Origin: Neolewinella agarilytica
Lineage (GTDB): Bacteria > Bacteroidota > Bacteroidia > Chitinophagales > Saprospiraceae
Length of the DNA: 64,000 nt
Assembly (NCBI RefSeq): GCF_900110645.1
Contig: NZ_FOFB01000033.1
Span: 1-64,000 of the forward strand
Direction of reading: 5' to 3'
The translations under genes and the position numbers were made by a program. Below the pieces are notes generated by a model. The model did no database searches. It worked only from the letters and a program-made list of their open reading frames with translations, and had not been told where the DNA came from. Each line of letters opens with the position of its first letter. The stretch's first letter is position 1. Positions 15,902 through 23,435 of this stretch are shown in pieces.

Positions 15902-17827
15902 ATGGGAGAAGAGAGAGTAAACGTACCGACTGACGAGAGCCGCACTAAGTTTGCCCGACATCTTCTGCAAGATGTTCAGGCACTCGAATATATGCTTAAG
16001 CATGGTTGGTTTGAAACTGAGACCATCAGGATTGGCGCAGAACAAGAGATGTGTTTGGTGGATAAGAAGACCCTGAAGCCGAAACCGAAAAACATGCAGG
16101 TGCTCAAGCGCCTGAAAGAATATCCATGGGCAACGACGGAGATAGCACGCTTTAACCTGGAATGTAATCTGTCTCCTCAGGAATTCACTGGTCGTGCTTT
16201 GCGCCTGATGGAAACGGAGAATCGCGCACAGTTAGACGTCATTGTTGCTGCGGCAAAAAAGAGTGATGCACTGGTAGTCCTGACCGGAATACTACCTACA
16301 CTCCGGAAGTTTGATCTTTCTTTAGAGAACCTGACACCGAAGCCCCGTTACCGGGCCCTGATAGAAGCCATCCGTGCCCAATCCAAATCAAGTAAAGGCT
16401 TTGAGCTTCGCCTGACGGGCATCGATGAATTATTCATCAGCCATGACAGCCCGCTGATGGAGGCCTGTAACACGAGTTATCAGGTTCATTTGCAGGTGAC
16501 ACCAGATACTTTTGCCCCCTTATATAACATTGCTCAAGCCATTACTGCTCCGGTTCTGGCCATCTCGGCCAACAGTCCTCTGGTATTCGGCAAACGGCTG
16601 TGGCACGAAAGCCGGATTGCCTTATTTCAGCAGGCCCTTGATGTGCGAACGACGCAGGATCATATGCGGCAGCCTGAGCCTCGGGTAAGCTTCGGCACAG
16701 ACTGGCTCGATAAGAGCATCATGGAAATCTACAAAGAAGACATTGCCCGCTTTCGGGTATTGCTCGGGGCAGAAGTGGAAGAAAACAGCCTGGAAACCAT
16801 CCGGCAGGATGGAATTCCAAAGTTGAAAGCCTTGCAGGTACACAACGGAACGGTATACCGCTGGAATCGCCCCTGCTATGGGATTAGCGATAACGGAATG
16901 CCCCACCTCAGGATTGAAAACCGGGTTATTCCTGCGGGGCCAACCGTACTGGATCAGGTGGCCAACTCCGCCTTCTGGCTGGGCACCATGATCGGTATGG
17001 CTAACAAGTATAAGGATATCCGGGAGCACATGAGCTTTGCGGATGCGAAAGACAATTTCGTCAAGGCCGCCCAGTTCGGAGTCGATACGGAGCTAACCTG
17101 GTTCAACAACAAAAAATATGGTTGTTGTGATTTGATTCTGAATGAGTTGATCCCCATCGCCAAAGAAGGCCTGCAAAGCCGTGGAATTGTTGAAGAGGAC
17201 ATCGAGCGATACCTGGGCGTTATTGAAGCTCGTGCAAAAGCTCATAAAACCGGCGCCCGCTGGCTCTTGCAGTCATTTACCAAGTTGAGCGCAGAAGTCA
17301 ATCAGGACGAAGGGCTGACGGTAATCACTTCGGCCATGATCCGGAATCAAATGTCGGAACAGCCCGTTCACACCTGGCCGTTGCCGGATGTCAGTGATCT
17401 GAAAGCTTACCAGCCGGTAGGGCTGAGAGTTGAAGAGTTCATGGAAACAGATCTCTTTACGGTTCATGAAGACGACCTCCTGGAAATGGTGGCTAATCTG
17501 ATGGACTGGCGTAAGCTGCGATATGTACCCGTAGAAGATGGCAGAGGCTGTTTGACGGGCCTCATCACTACCCGGACCCTGCTGAGATACTATACCCGCA
17601 GAGAACGCCCGGATGCACCAGAGGCAGGCTTCGTGAAGGTAAAAGACATTATGATCACTTCTCCAAAAACGATTCCCCCCGACACAACGATCAAAGATGC
17701 TATGCAAGTAATGAGGGGCGAAAAACTTGGATGTTTACCCGTCATTAAAAATGAGGAACTGGTGGGAATTATCACAGAAATGGACTTTTTGCGCGTGAGC
17801 GGCCGGCTGATTGAACGGATGAAGTAA
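15902..17827 (+). CDS. glutamate-cysteine-ligase-like protein fused to CBS domains
   Basis: A 641-residue soluble protein. Residues about 40-480 resemble the GCS2/carboxylate-amine ligase fold: IGAEQEMCLVD near the N-terminus, NLECNLSPQEF, and LRIENRVIPAGPT, carrying the acidic and basic residues used for metal, ATP and carboxylate binding. Residues about 510-640 form a CBS pair (VEEFMETDLFTVHEDDLLEMVANLM; VKDIMITSPKTIPPDTTIKDAMQVM), which in other proteins binds adenine nucleotides. The fusion suggests a ligase whose activity responds to cellular energy state. The product is unknown; a gamma-glutamyl amide is the family expectation. It has its own upstream gap of 270 bases and no clear operon partner. 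Confidence 0.7.
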   Translation: MGEERVNVPTDESRTKFARHLLQDVQALEYMLKHGWFETETIRIGAEQEMCLVDKKTLKPKPKNMQVLKRLKEYPWATTEIARFNLECNLSPQEFTGRALRLMETENRAQLDVIVAAAKKSDALVVLTGILPTLRKFDLSLENLTPKPRYRALIEAIRAQSKSSKGFELRLTGIDELFISHDSPLMEACNTSYQVHLQVTPDTFAPLYNIAQAITAPVLAISANSPLVFGKRLWHESRIALFQQALDVRTTQDHMRQPEPRVSFGTDWLDKSIMEIYKEDIARFRVLLGAEVEENSLETIRQDGIPKLKALQVHNGTVYRWNRPCYGISDNGMPHLRIENRVIPAGPTVLDQVANSAFWLGTMIGMANKYKDIREHMSFADAKDNFVKAAQFGVDTELTWFNNKKYGCCDLILNELIPIAKEGLQSRGIVEEDIERYLGVIEARAKAHKTGARWLLQSFTKLSAEVNQDEGLTVITSAMIRNQMSEQPVHTWPLPDVSDLKAYQPVGLRVEEFMETDLFTVHEDDLLEMVANLMDWRKLRYVPVEDGRGCLTGLITTRTLLRYYTRRERPDAPEAGFVKVKDIMITSPKTIPPDTTIKDAMQVMRGEKLGCLPVIKNEELVGIITEMDFLRVSGRLIERMK

Positions 17828-18064
17828 GTCGGTCTTTCTGACGGGATATCCAGATGCACAAACGAGCCTGTTTTAACTATCCCGATTCTTTGAGTAACCC
17901 ATCGCGGACAGCTTCAGGCTGCACGGCTCTGAACGCCGTTCGCTAAATACTGAAATTACTATTGATGAAGGTTGCTCTGGAACCTGGTTGTACATTTTGT
18001 TATGCGCACCCTCTCGCCCTCATCCATTTCAATGGCTTACCTTCGCCCCAATAACCCACCTTTC

Positions 18065-18862
18065 ATGCTTAGCTACATTACCTGGACTGCCTCCCCCGAA
18101 ATAGTCTCCATCGGTCCCATTCAACTGCGTTGGTATGGCCTCATGTTTGCCCTTGGTTTCATGCTGGGCTTCTACATGGTACGTAAAATGTTTCTGGCGG
18201 AGAAAGCTCCGGAAGCCTGGCTCGATTATCTGTTCTACTTCCTGATCGGAGGCACCATTCTCGGGGCTCGCCTCGGGCACGTTCTTTTCTATCAGTGGGA
18301 TTATTACAGTGCTAACCCCGGCGATATCATCAAGATTTGGGAAGGCGGCCTGGCCAGTCATGGCGGGGTAATCGGGGTGGTGACGGCCCTTTGGCTGTTC
18401 AGTAAATTCGTGAGTAAGAAATCTTTCTTCTGGGTAAGCGATAAAGTGGCAGCACCCATTGCTCTGGTGGGAGCGATGATTCGTTTTGGTAATCTTATGA
18501 ACTCCGAAATCGTCGGTATTCCCAGTGATAAGCCCTGGGCTTTCAAGTTTGTGAATGCCGCGCGGGCCAGCCTCGGGGAAGTTCCCCGCCACCCCGTTCA
18601 GCTATACGAAATGCTGAGCTATCTCTCCATTTTTGTTGTGTTACTTTGGCTGTACTGGAAGCGGGATGCCTGGAAAAAGCCAGGTTTCCTGACCGGGCTG
18701 TGGTTCATCGGTATCTTCGGCTTCCGCTTTATCTGGGAATACTTTAAGAGTGATCAGGGCGGTTTCGGCGAAGCGCTGACCACGGGGCAGTGGCTGAGCG
18801 TACCCTGCGTACTGCTGGGACTGGGCATGGTGATTTATAGCCAGCGGGCGAAGACGGTTTAG
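18065..18862 (+). CDS. lgt: prolipoprotein diacylglyceryl transferase
   Basis: Lgt moves diacylglycerol from phosphatidylglycerol to the lipobox cysteine of prolipoproteins in the inner membrane, the first step in making the many lipoproteins in this window. The ATG at 18065 gives 265 residues, the family size, and begins just before the first strand/helix; an open frame reaches 17972. Family motifs include IRWYGLMFALGF-like sequence (QLRWYG), GARLGHVLFY, EGGLASHGGVIG and RFGNLMNSEIVG with the essential Arg and Asn. Seven hydrophobic segments are visible. A composite repeat begins right at the stop codon. Confidence 0.93.
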   Translation: MLSYITWTASPEIVSIGPIQLRWYGLMFALGFMLGFYMVRKMFLAEKAPEAWLDYLFYFLIGGTILGARLGHVLFYQWDYYSANPGDIIKIWEGGLASHGGVIGVVTALWLFSKFVSKKSFFWVSDKVAAPIALVGAMIRFGNLMNSEIVGIPSDKPWAFKFVNAARASLGEVPRHPVQLYEMLSYLSIFVVLLWLYWKRDAWKKPGFLTGLWFIGIFGFRFIWEYFKSDQGGFGEALTTGQWLSVPCVLLGLGMVIYSQRAKTV

Positions 18863-18950
18863 GGGGCGCCGGAGCGCAGGTGCAAGGGGAGCTCGTGCCG
18901 CCGACTTGAGTCGGCGGATTAATTTAAAAAAGACGAGAGCTCGCACCTGC
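18863..18950. repeat. composite palindromic repeat after lgt
   Basis: A copy of the dispersed 20-mer (minus strand, about 18866-18888) is followed by the palindrome CCGCCGACTTGAGTCGGCGG (18898-18917). An inverted partial copy GCACCTGC (18943-18950) closes the unit, and GAGCTCGT and ACGAGAGCTC lie just inside the two ends. The layout is a small version of the element at 48098-48301. Confidence 0.75.
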
Positions 18951-18990
18951 TTCCATTGCCGGAAATGTTCAGTTTTCTTAATTTAGGGTC

Positions 18991-19356
18991 ATGAAAGATA
19001 CCAGCAAACACGATGAACGCATTGCTAAAATGCTCTTCGCTTCCGTGTATCCGCACTACGTGACGAAAGTGGAAAAAAAGGGGAGAACAAAGGAAGAGCT
19101 GCATCAGGTAATTGAATGGCTGACGGCCTACAACGAAGAAACCCTTCAGGAGCTTTTGGAGGCTCGGGTGACCTTCGAGACCTTCTTCGAAAAAGCGACT
19201 TTAAACCCTAATGCCCACCTCATCAAAGGGGTGATCTGCGGTTATCGGGTGGAGGAGATTGAGAACAGCCTGACCCAGCAGGTAAGGTATCTGGACAAAC
19301 TGGTAGACGAACTGGCCAGAGGACGTAAAATGGAAAAAATACTGAGAGAGCCTTAG
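18991..19356 (+). CDS. DUF2200 family protein
   Basis: The 121-residue product matches the uncharacterised DUF2200 family throughout: ERIAKMLFASVYPHYVTKVEKKGRTKEEL, VIEWLTAYNE, then ATLNPNAHLIKGVICGYRVEEIEN and PL-like helix to the end. It is small, soluble and helical. No enzymatic residues are recognised. It is a single gene between lgt and a secreted-protein pair. Function is unknown. Confidence 0.85.
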   Translation: MKDTSKHDERIAKMLFASVYPHYVTKVEKKGRTKEELHQVIEWLTAYNEETLQELLEARVTFETFFEKATLNPNAHLIKGVICGYRVEEIENSLTQQVRYLDKLVDELARGRKMEKILREP

Positions 19357-19478
19357 AAGCGTGTCTACAACTGACCGCCGTTAATTCAGACAGATTTTTG
19401 TAACGCTTATTGATTGGATGATATAAAAAGGTAACGAGAGAGCTCGCCTGAGCACCTTGCCTTTTGAAAAACCATCCT

Positions 19479-19501
19479 TATGCACCTGCGGACGCGCCCT
19501 G
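19479..19501 (+). repeat. dispersed 20-mer repeat
   Basis: ATGCACCTGCG-GAC-GCGCC, about 30 bases before the start of the secreted sulfatase-modifying-factor-like gene, so it would lie in that gene's 5' untranslated region. Confidence 0.75.
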
Positions 19502-19532
19502 AAAGCTCCGCCCGCAGAACAATCAATAACCC

Positions 19533-21023
19533 ATGTTACGCCTAGTCTATCTATTTCTTTTCCTTATGGCGGGAGTTACCCTCCAGGCCAACAACATCCA
19601 AGTAACCAACATCGTACTGACCGATCAGAACGAAGGCGCGGGCACTTCGGTAATTCAATTTGATCTGAGCTGGGAAAATTCCTGGCGAATCAGTGTCGGC
19701 CCCGCTAACTACGATGCGGCCTGGGTCTTCGCAAAATTCCGGGTCAACGGCGGTGCCTGGCGGCACGCAGTCATTGCTGGCCCCGGCGCAGCCCCCGCAG
19801 GGGGCACGGTGGGCATTGCTGATAACCTCGGTGCATTCGTCTACCGTAGTGGAGATGGCAGCGGAGACGTTTCCTTCTCCGACGTTCAACTCGTGTGGGA
19901 TTATGGAGCCAGCAGCGTCGATGCCAATTCAGTGGTCGATGTTCAGGTTTTTGCCATCGAAATGGTTTACGTTCCCGAAGGTCAGTTTAGCCTGGGCACC
20001 GGCTTTGGTGGCATCGGAGTCGATAATGAAGCGGGCGAATTCCGGACGAGAGGAGCTGTATTTCCCTCCTTCTACCAGTCTTACCCGGTTGACTCCGAGG
20101 CGGCCATTACGGTTGGCCCCGGACTAGGAGAGCTTTATTATGATGAGAACGACGGAGGGGGCCGGCCGGGCGACCAACTCGGCCCCATTCCCGCGGCCTT
20201 CCCCAAAGGATTTGCCGCCTTCTATTGTATGAAATACGAAATGTCGCAGTCGCAATACGTCGCTTTCTTCAATACGCTAACCCAAACTCAACGTACGAAC
20301 CTTGACGTAACGGGAGTGGACGGCAAAGGCCAGGATACAGAACTCAACCGGAATGGTGTAAGTTGGGACGAAGCCGGTAACGCCACCACTACTCTCCCCG
20401 ATGTACCGTTGAACTATGTCAATAATAACACTCTACTGGCTTACCTGGACTGGTCAGGCCTGCGCCCCATGACCGAGCTGGAATACGAAAAGGCTGGCAG
20501 AGGCCCCGCCCAACCCATTAACAACGAATTCGCCTGGGGTAACGCCAATATTCACGCAATGGATTATGAGTACCAAAATCTCGGTACGCCCGGGGAGGGG
20601 GTTTCTAATCCTGGTGAAGGTGTTGGTAATGCCGTCTATAATGATACAAATGGTACCCCAACTGGCCCAAAGCGTTGTGGAGCTTTAGCAGCGAGTGCTG
20701 TAAACCCTACCCGGGAAGAAACTGGTGCCGGATATTACGGTGTCATGGAGTTAACGGGTAATCTCTACGAACGCTGTATTTCTGTAGGTAACCCCGAAGG
20801 ACGTGCCTTTACGGGGGCTCACGGAGACGGACAACTACGATTTAATGGAAGCCACAACGTTGAGAACTGGCCCGCTGATAACAACACAGGCTTTGGTTAC
20901 CGTGGTGGCTCGTACTTTAATGGGGCAAGATTCATTCGTTTGTCCGATCGTTATGACGCCTCTTCCGTGCTAGATGGCTCCAATAACCGTCTTGGCTTCC
21001 GCGGCGTTCGTTCGGCTAATTAA
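19533..21023 (+). CDS. secreted formylglycine-generating-enzyme-like (SUMF1 fold) protein
   Basis: A 496-residue protein with a signal peptide (MLRLVYLFLFLMAG...LQA). Residues about 20-140 form a beta-rich N-terminal region (VTNIVLTDQNEG start). From about 148 the FGE-sulfatase fold is evident: MVYVPEGQFSLG, FYCMKYEMSQSQYVAFFN, GLRPMTELEYEKAGRGP, YGVMELTGNLYER and the terminal GFRGVRSAN. I cannot see the paired cysteines used by true formylglycine-generating enzymes, so a structural or lectin-like role is as likely as catalysis. No T9SS sorting domain ends the protein. The repeat protein 40 bases downstream is probably co-transcribed. Confidence 0.8.
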   Translation: MLRLVYLFLFLMAGVTLQANNIQVTNIVLTDQNEGAGTSVIQFDLSWENSWRISVGPANYDAAWVFAKFRVNGGAWRHAVIAGPGAAPAGGTVGIADNLGAFVYRSGDGSGDVSFSDVQLVWDYGASSVDANSVVDVQVFAIEMVYVPEGQFSLGTGFGGIGVDNEAGEFRTRGAVFPSFYQSYPVDSEAAITVGPGLGELYYDENDGGGRPGDQLGPIPAAFPKGFAAFYCMKYEMSQSQYVAFFNTLTQTQRTNLDVTGVDGKGQDTELNRNGVSWDEAGNATTTLPDVPLNYVNNNTLLAYLDWSGLRPMTELEYEKAGRGPAQPINNEFAWGNANIHAMDYEYQNLGTPGEGVSNPGEGVGNAVYNDTNGTPTGPKRCGALAASAVNPTREETGAGYYGVMELTGNLYERCISVGNPEGRAFTGAHGDGQLRFNGSHNVENWPADNNTGFGYRGGSYFNGARFIRLSDRYDASSVLDGSNNRLGFRGVRSAN

Positions 21024-21063
21024 TCGGGTTGACGTACTCTTTTAACGTCTCAATTAATTAGCC

Positions 21064-22326
21064 ATGAATGATAAAAACAATACGTGGCGAATGCTGGTGC
21101 TCTTTCTGGGAACCTTATTTGCCACGCCACTTTACGCTCAGTTTACGGGCGGCGACGGGGATGGCTTCACCAACAAGCGCATCGTACAAATAACCATCGA
21201 CGGTATTCCTGCTGGAGTAACGGCGCTCTTTGTCGGTGGAGACGGAGATGGAACTGACGAATCCACCAGCAGTCTGACACTCTCCGGAGCCAATCTTTCC
21301 GTCCTCTTTGGCGGTGGACGAGGTGATGGCTTTGATCAGATGACGGCCAGTGTTGCCCTCAGTGGTCAGGATCTGGCGGCGCTCTTCGGCGGCGGAGATG
21401 GAGATGGCTTCGATAAGGAGTCAGCTTCAATCGTTCTGAGCGGGGAGAGTCTTGCTACCCTTTTTGCTGGCGGTGACGGTGATGGATTCAACGGGAAGAC
21501 GATCAATGCCACCCTCAGCGGTGAATCATTGGCAACGCTCTTCGGCGGCGGAGATGGCGACGGCTTCGATGAAAAGTCAGTGACGGTAGTGCTGAGCGGC
21601 CTGGGTCTGGCTCAACTCTTTGGTGGCGGATCCGGAGACGGATTCGATGCCCGGCAGTATTCCACCACGCTTAGTGGTCAGAGCCTGGCCGCCCTCTTTG
21701 GTGGCGGCGGGGGGGACGGCTTCGATGTCTCCCTCTACGCAGGCAGTATTCCATTGCCACTTACGCTCATCAGCTTTGATGCTTTCCCGGAGCAGGACTA
21801 CGTCGTACTCAAATGGGTGACGGAAGATGAGGTCGCCACGGATTTCTTCACCATCGAGAAAACCACCGACGGAACTTCCTTCGCTTACGTAGGAGACACG
21901 GAAGCCGCCGGCTTCTCAGAGCCCGGCGAACGCTTGCACTACGAGATGCGGGATAATGAGCCTTACCAGGGTACCTCCTTCTACCGACTAAAGACGACGG
22001 ACTTTGACGGGGCGGTGAGTATGTCCCACCTCGTAGAGGTACAGTACTCCAACGCGGCTGACTGGTCGTTTAACCTTTTCCCTAACCCCAACACGGGTAA
22101 GCACTTCAGTGTCCGTACTGAAGGCATGGAAAGTGGAGAGACGATGTTACTACAGGTCTATTATCTGAACGGCAAAGTAATGTTCACCGAGTCCTATCAG
22201 CATTACCCCGGTCAGGCTTTTCGCTTTGACCTGAAGCGAAGGCTGCCAGCTGGTTCCTACCTGATCCGACTGGGGCACGAAGGCTTGGGGTATCAGGCTA
22301 AGATTTTGTTGGTGGGGGGACAGTAG
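21064..22326 (+). CDS. T9SS-sorted surface protein with GGDGDGFD repeats
   Basis: A 420-residue secreted protein. After a signal peptide ending YAQ come eight copies (residues 27-221) of a 26-residue unit with the core GGGDGDGFD and a partner strand VxLSGxxLAxLF. A fibronectin-III-like segment follows (about 232-330: LPLTLISFDAFPEQDYVVLKW). The last 80 residues are a type A T9SS sorting domain (FNLFPNPNTGKHFSV, LLQVYYLNGKV, LPAGSYLIRL). The protein should cross the outer membrane by T9SS and be anchored or released there. The acidic Gly-Asp clusters could bind calcium but do not follow the nine-residue RTX spacing. It probably works with the upstream FGE-like protein. Confidence 0.8.
   Translation: MNDKNNTWRMLVLFLGTLFATPLYAQFTGGDGDGFTNKRIVQITIDGIPAGVTALFVGGDGDGTDESTSSLTLSGANLSVLFGGGRGDGFDQMTASVALSGQDLAALFGGGDGDGFDKESASIVLSGESLATLFAGGDGDGFNGKTINATLSGESLATLFGGGDGDGFDEKSVTVVLSGLGLAQLFGGGSGDGFDARQYSTTLSGQSLAALFGGGGGDGFDVSLYAGSIPLPLTLISFDAFPEQDYVVLKWVTEDEVATDFFTIEKTTDGTSFAYVGDTEAAGFSEPGERLHYEMRDNEPYQGTSFYRLKTTDFDGAVSMSHLVEVQYSNAADWSFNLFPNPNTGKHFSVRTEGMESGETMLLQVYYLNGKVMFTESYQHYPGQAFRFDLKRRLPAGSYLIRLGHEGLGYQAKILLVGGQ
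21142..21726 (+). repeat. eight 78-bp in-frame coding repeats
   Basis: Each unit encodes 26 residues with G-G-G-D-G-D-G-F-D followed by LSG and LF. The first two units are the most diverged (TGGDGDGFT, VGGDGDGTD); later ones differ mainly at the fourth position (D, R, S or G). The period is exactly 26 for most units. Confidence 0.9.
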
Positions 22327-22342
22327 GTTCGTGCTGCTGACC

Positions 22343-23368
22343 TCAGTTAGCAGTAGATTCCGCCGACTGAAGTCGGCGGTACCAATGGCCTATCTTGCTG
22401 ATCACCTCCCCAATATCCCGATACGCTCGTCCACTGGCTTTCACATAATCGGAGCCATCGTATTGAAAGGAGGACTGCACACTATGGTGCGTTTCCCGGG
22501 TGATGAGTGGTCGCTTGCCCGTCAGCCTGGCGCGCAGGCCTTCGATGGGCCATAGCAGGGCCGATTGCCAGGCGGGCATACGATAGGCAGGAGGTTTGGC
22601 GCCGATGCTTTCAGCGATCATCCGCTGGGTATCCTTCCAGGAGAGGTTGGCGGCATTGAGCAGGAAGCGGTCTCCGTCAATGTCCCGGTCAAGGGCGAAG
22701 AGAGTGGCGTCTACGACGTCTTCAACGGCGACGAAGCCAGCACTCCCATCCGGATAAATGTTGCGGCCCGAAGCAGCCATCCGCCAAAGTGCCGGTGTGT
22801 TGTGGCCGCTGAAGTCTCCTGCTCCGAGAATGGTAGAGGGGTATAAAACGGCGACGGAGAGTCCTTCTGCCTGCCCGCGCCAGACTTCCCGCTCGGCGGC
22901 GAACTTGCTCTCCGCGTAGCTGCTGTTGGGTTTCTCCTCCGGCCACCGATCTTTCAGGGTGACGACCGGGCCTCCACTACGGCGGTTCAGTACGGCGACG
23001 GAACTGAGGTGGACCAGCCGGCGGGTGCCGGCCGCTAAGGCCATATTGACCAGGTTGGCGGTGCCTTCACCGTTGACGAGCTGCATCTTGTCGCGGTCTT
23101 CGGGCTGAAAGGATACCATCGCTGCGGCGTGGATAATGGTGTCAATGCCCTCAAGAGCGTCCAGCAAACTCTCCGGGTCGTTGAGGTCGCCAACGGTGGT
23201 CTCCCAGCCTTTTGGCAGCGGACCTAAGCCCGTTAAATCACTGCTTTCTCTGACCAAAAGCCGGCACCTGCGGTCAGCGCCCCCTAAATGCTCCTTCAAC
23301 CCGCGGGCCAGATAGCCGCCAAGGAAACCGGTTGCGCCGGTGAGGAGTATGTCAGGAGGAGTTTTCAC
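22343..23368 (-). CDS. NAD-dependent epimerase/dehydratase (extended SDR)
   Basis: A 341-residue extended SDR with the N-terminal Rossmann motif TGATGFLGGYLA, a DLNDPESL acidic segment, IHAAAMVSF, and the catalytic Tyr-Lys in SSYAESKFAAE. Such enzymes act on nucleotide sugars, dihydroflavonol-like or sterol substrates; this one resembles the dihydroflavonol-4-reductase-like branch by overall pattern. The last residues (YRRLQSAESTAN) are encoded by a dispersed GTCGGCGG palindrome. A dispersed 20-mer encodes residues near GADRRCRLLV. It converges on the T9SS repeat gene with 16 bases between stops. Confidence 0.8.
   Translation of the reverse strand: MKTPPDILLTGATGFLGGYLARGLKEHLGGADRRCRLLVRESSDLTGLGPLPKGWETTVGDLNDPESLLDALEGIDTIIHAAAMVSFQPEDRDKMQLVNGEGTANLVNMALAAGTRRLVHLSSVAVLNRRSGGPVVTLKDRWPEEKPNSSYAESKFAAEREVWRGQAEGLSVAVLYPSTILGAGDFSGHNTPALWRMAASGRNIYPDGSAGFVAVEDVVDATLFALDRDIDGDRFLLNAANLSWKDTQRMIAESIGAKPPAYRMPAWQSALLWPIEGLRARLTGKRPLITRETHHSVQSSFQYDGSDYVKASGRAYRDIGEVISKIGHWYRRLQSAESTAN
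22360..22383. repeat. GTCGGCGG palindrome inside a gene end
   Basis: CCGCCGACTGAAGTCGGCGG is a near-perfect palindrome of the family also seen at 2331-2419, 18898-18917 and 40108-40160. Here it is translated as the C-terminal YRRLQSAE of the epimerase and may double as a hairpin between the convergent genes. Confidence 0.8.
23262..23284 (+). repeat. dispersed 20-mer repeat, coding copy in the epimerase
   Basis: GCACCTGCG-GTCA-GCGCC on the plus strand; the gene is on the other strand and reads it as GADRRCR, in a surface-loop region following the first Rossmann helix. Confidence 0.65.
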
Positions 23369-23435
23369 GTCAGAGTAAGCATTTTACTTTTAAAACTTCA
23401 GGCGGGATAGAGTTCACCTATTCACCGGATAATCG

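Noticed and set aside
18898-18917. Palindrome after lgt considered as a terminator
   Set aside because: It is not followed by a run of T on either strand; it belongs to the dispersed palindrome family.
21142-21726. Gly-Asp repeats considered as RTX calcium repeats
   Set aside because: The period is 26 residues, not nine, and the T9SS sorting domain points away from type I secretion.
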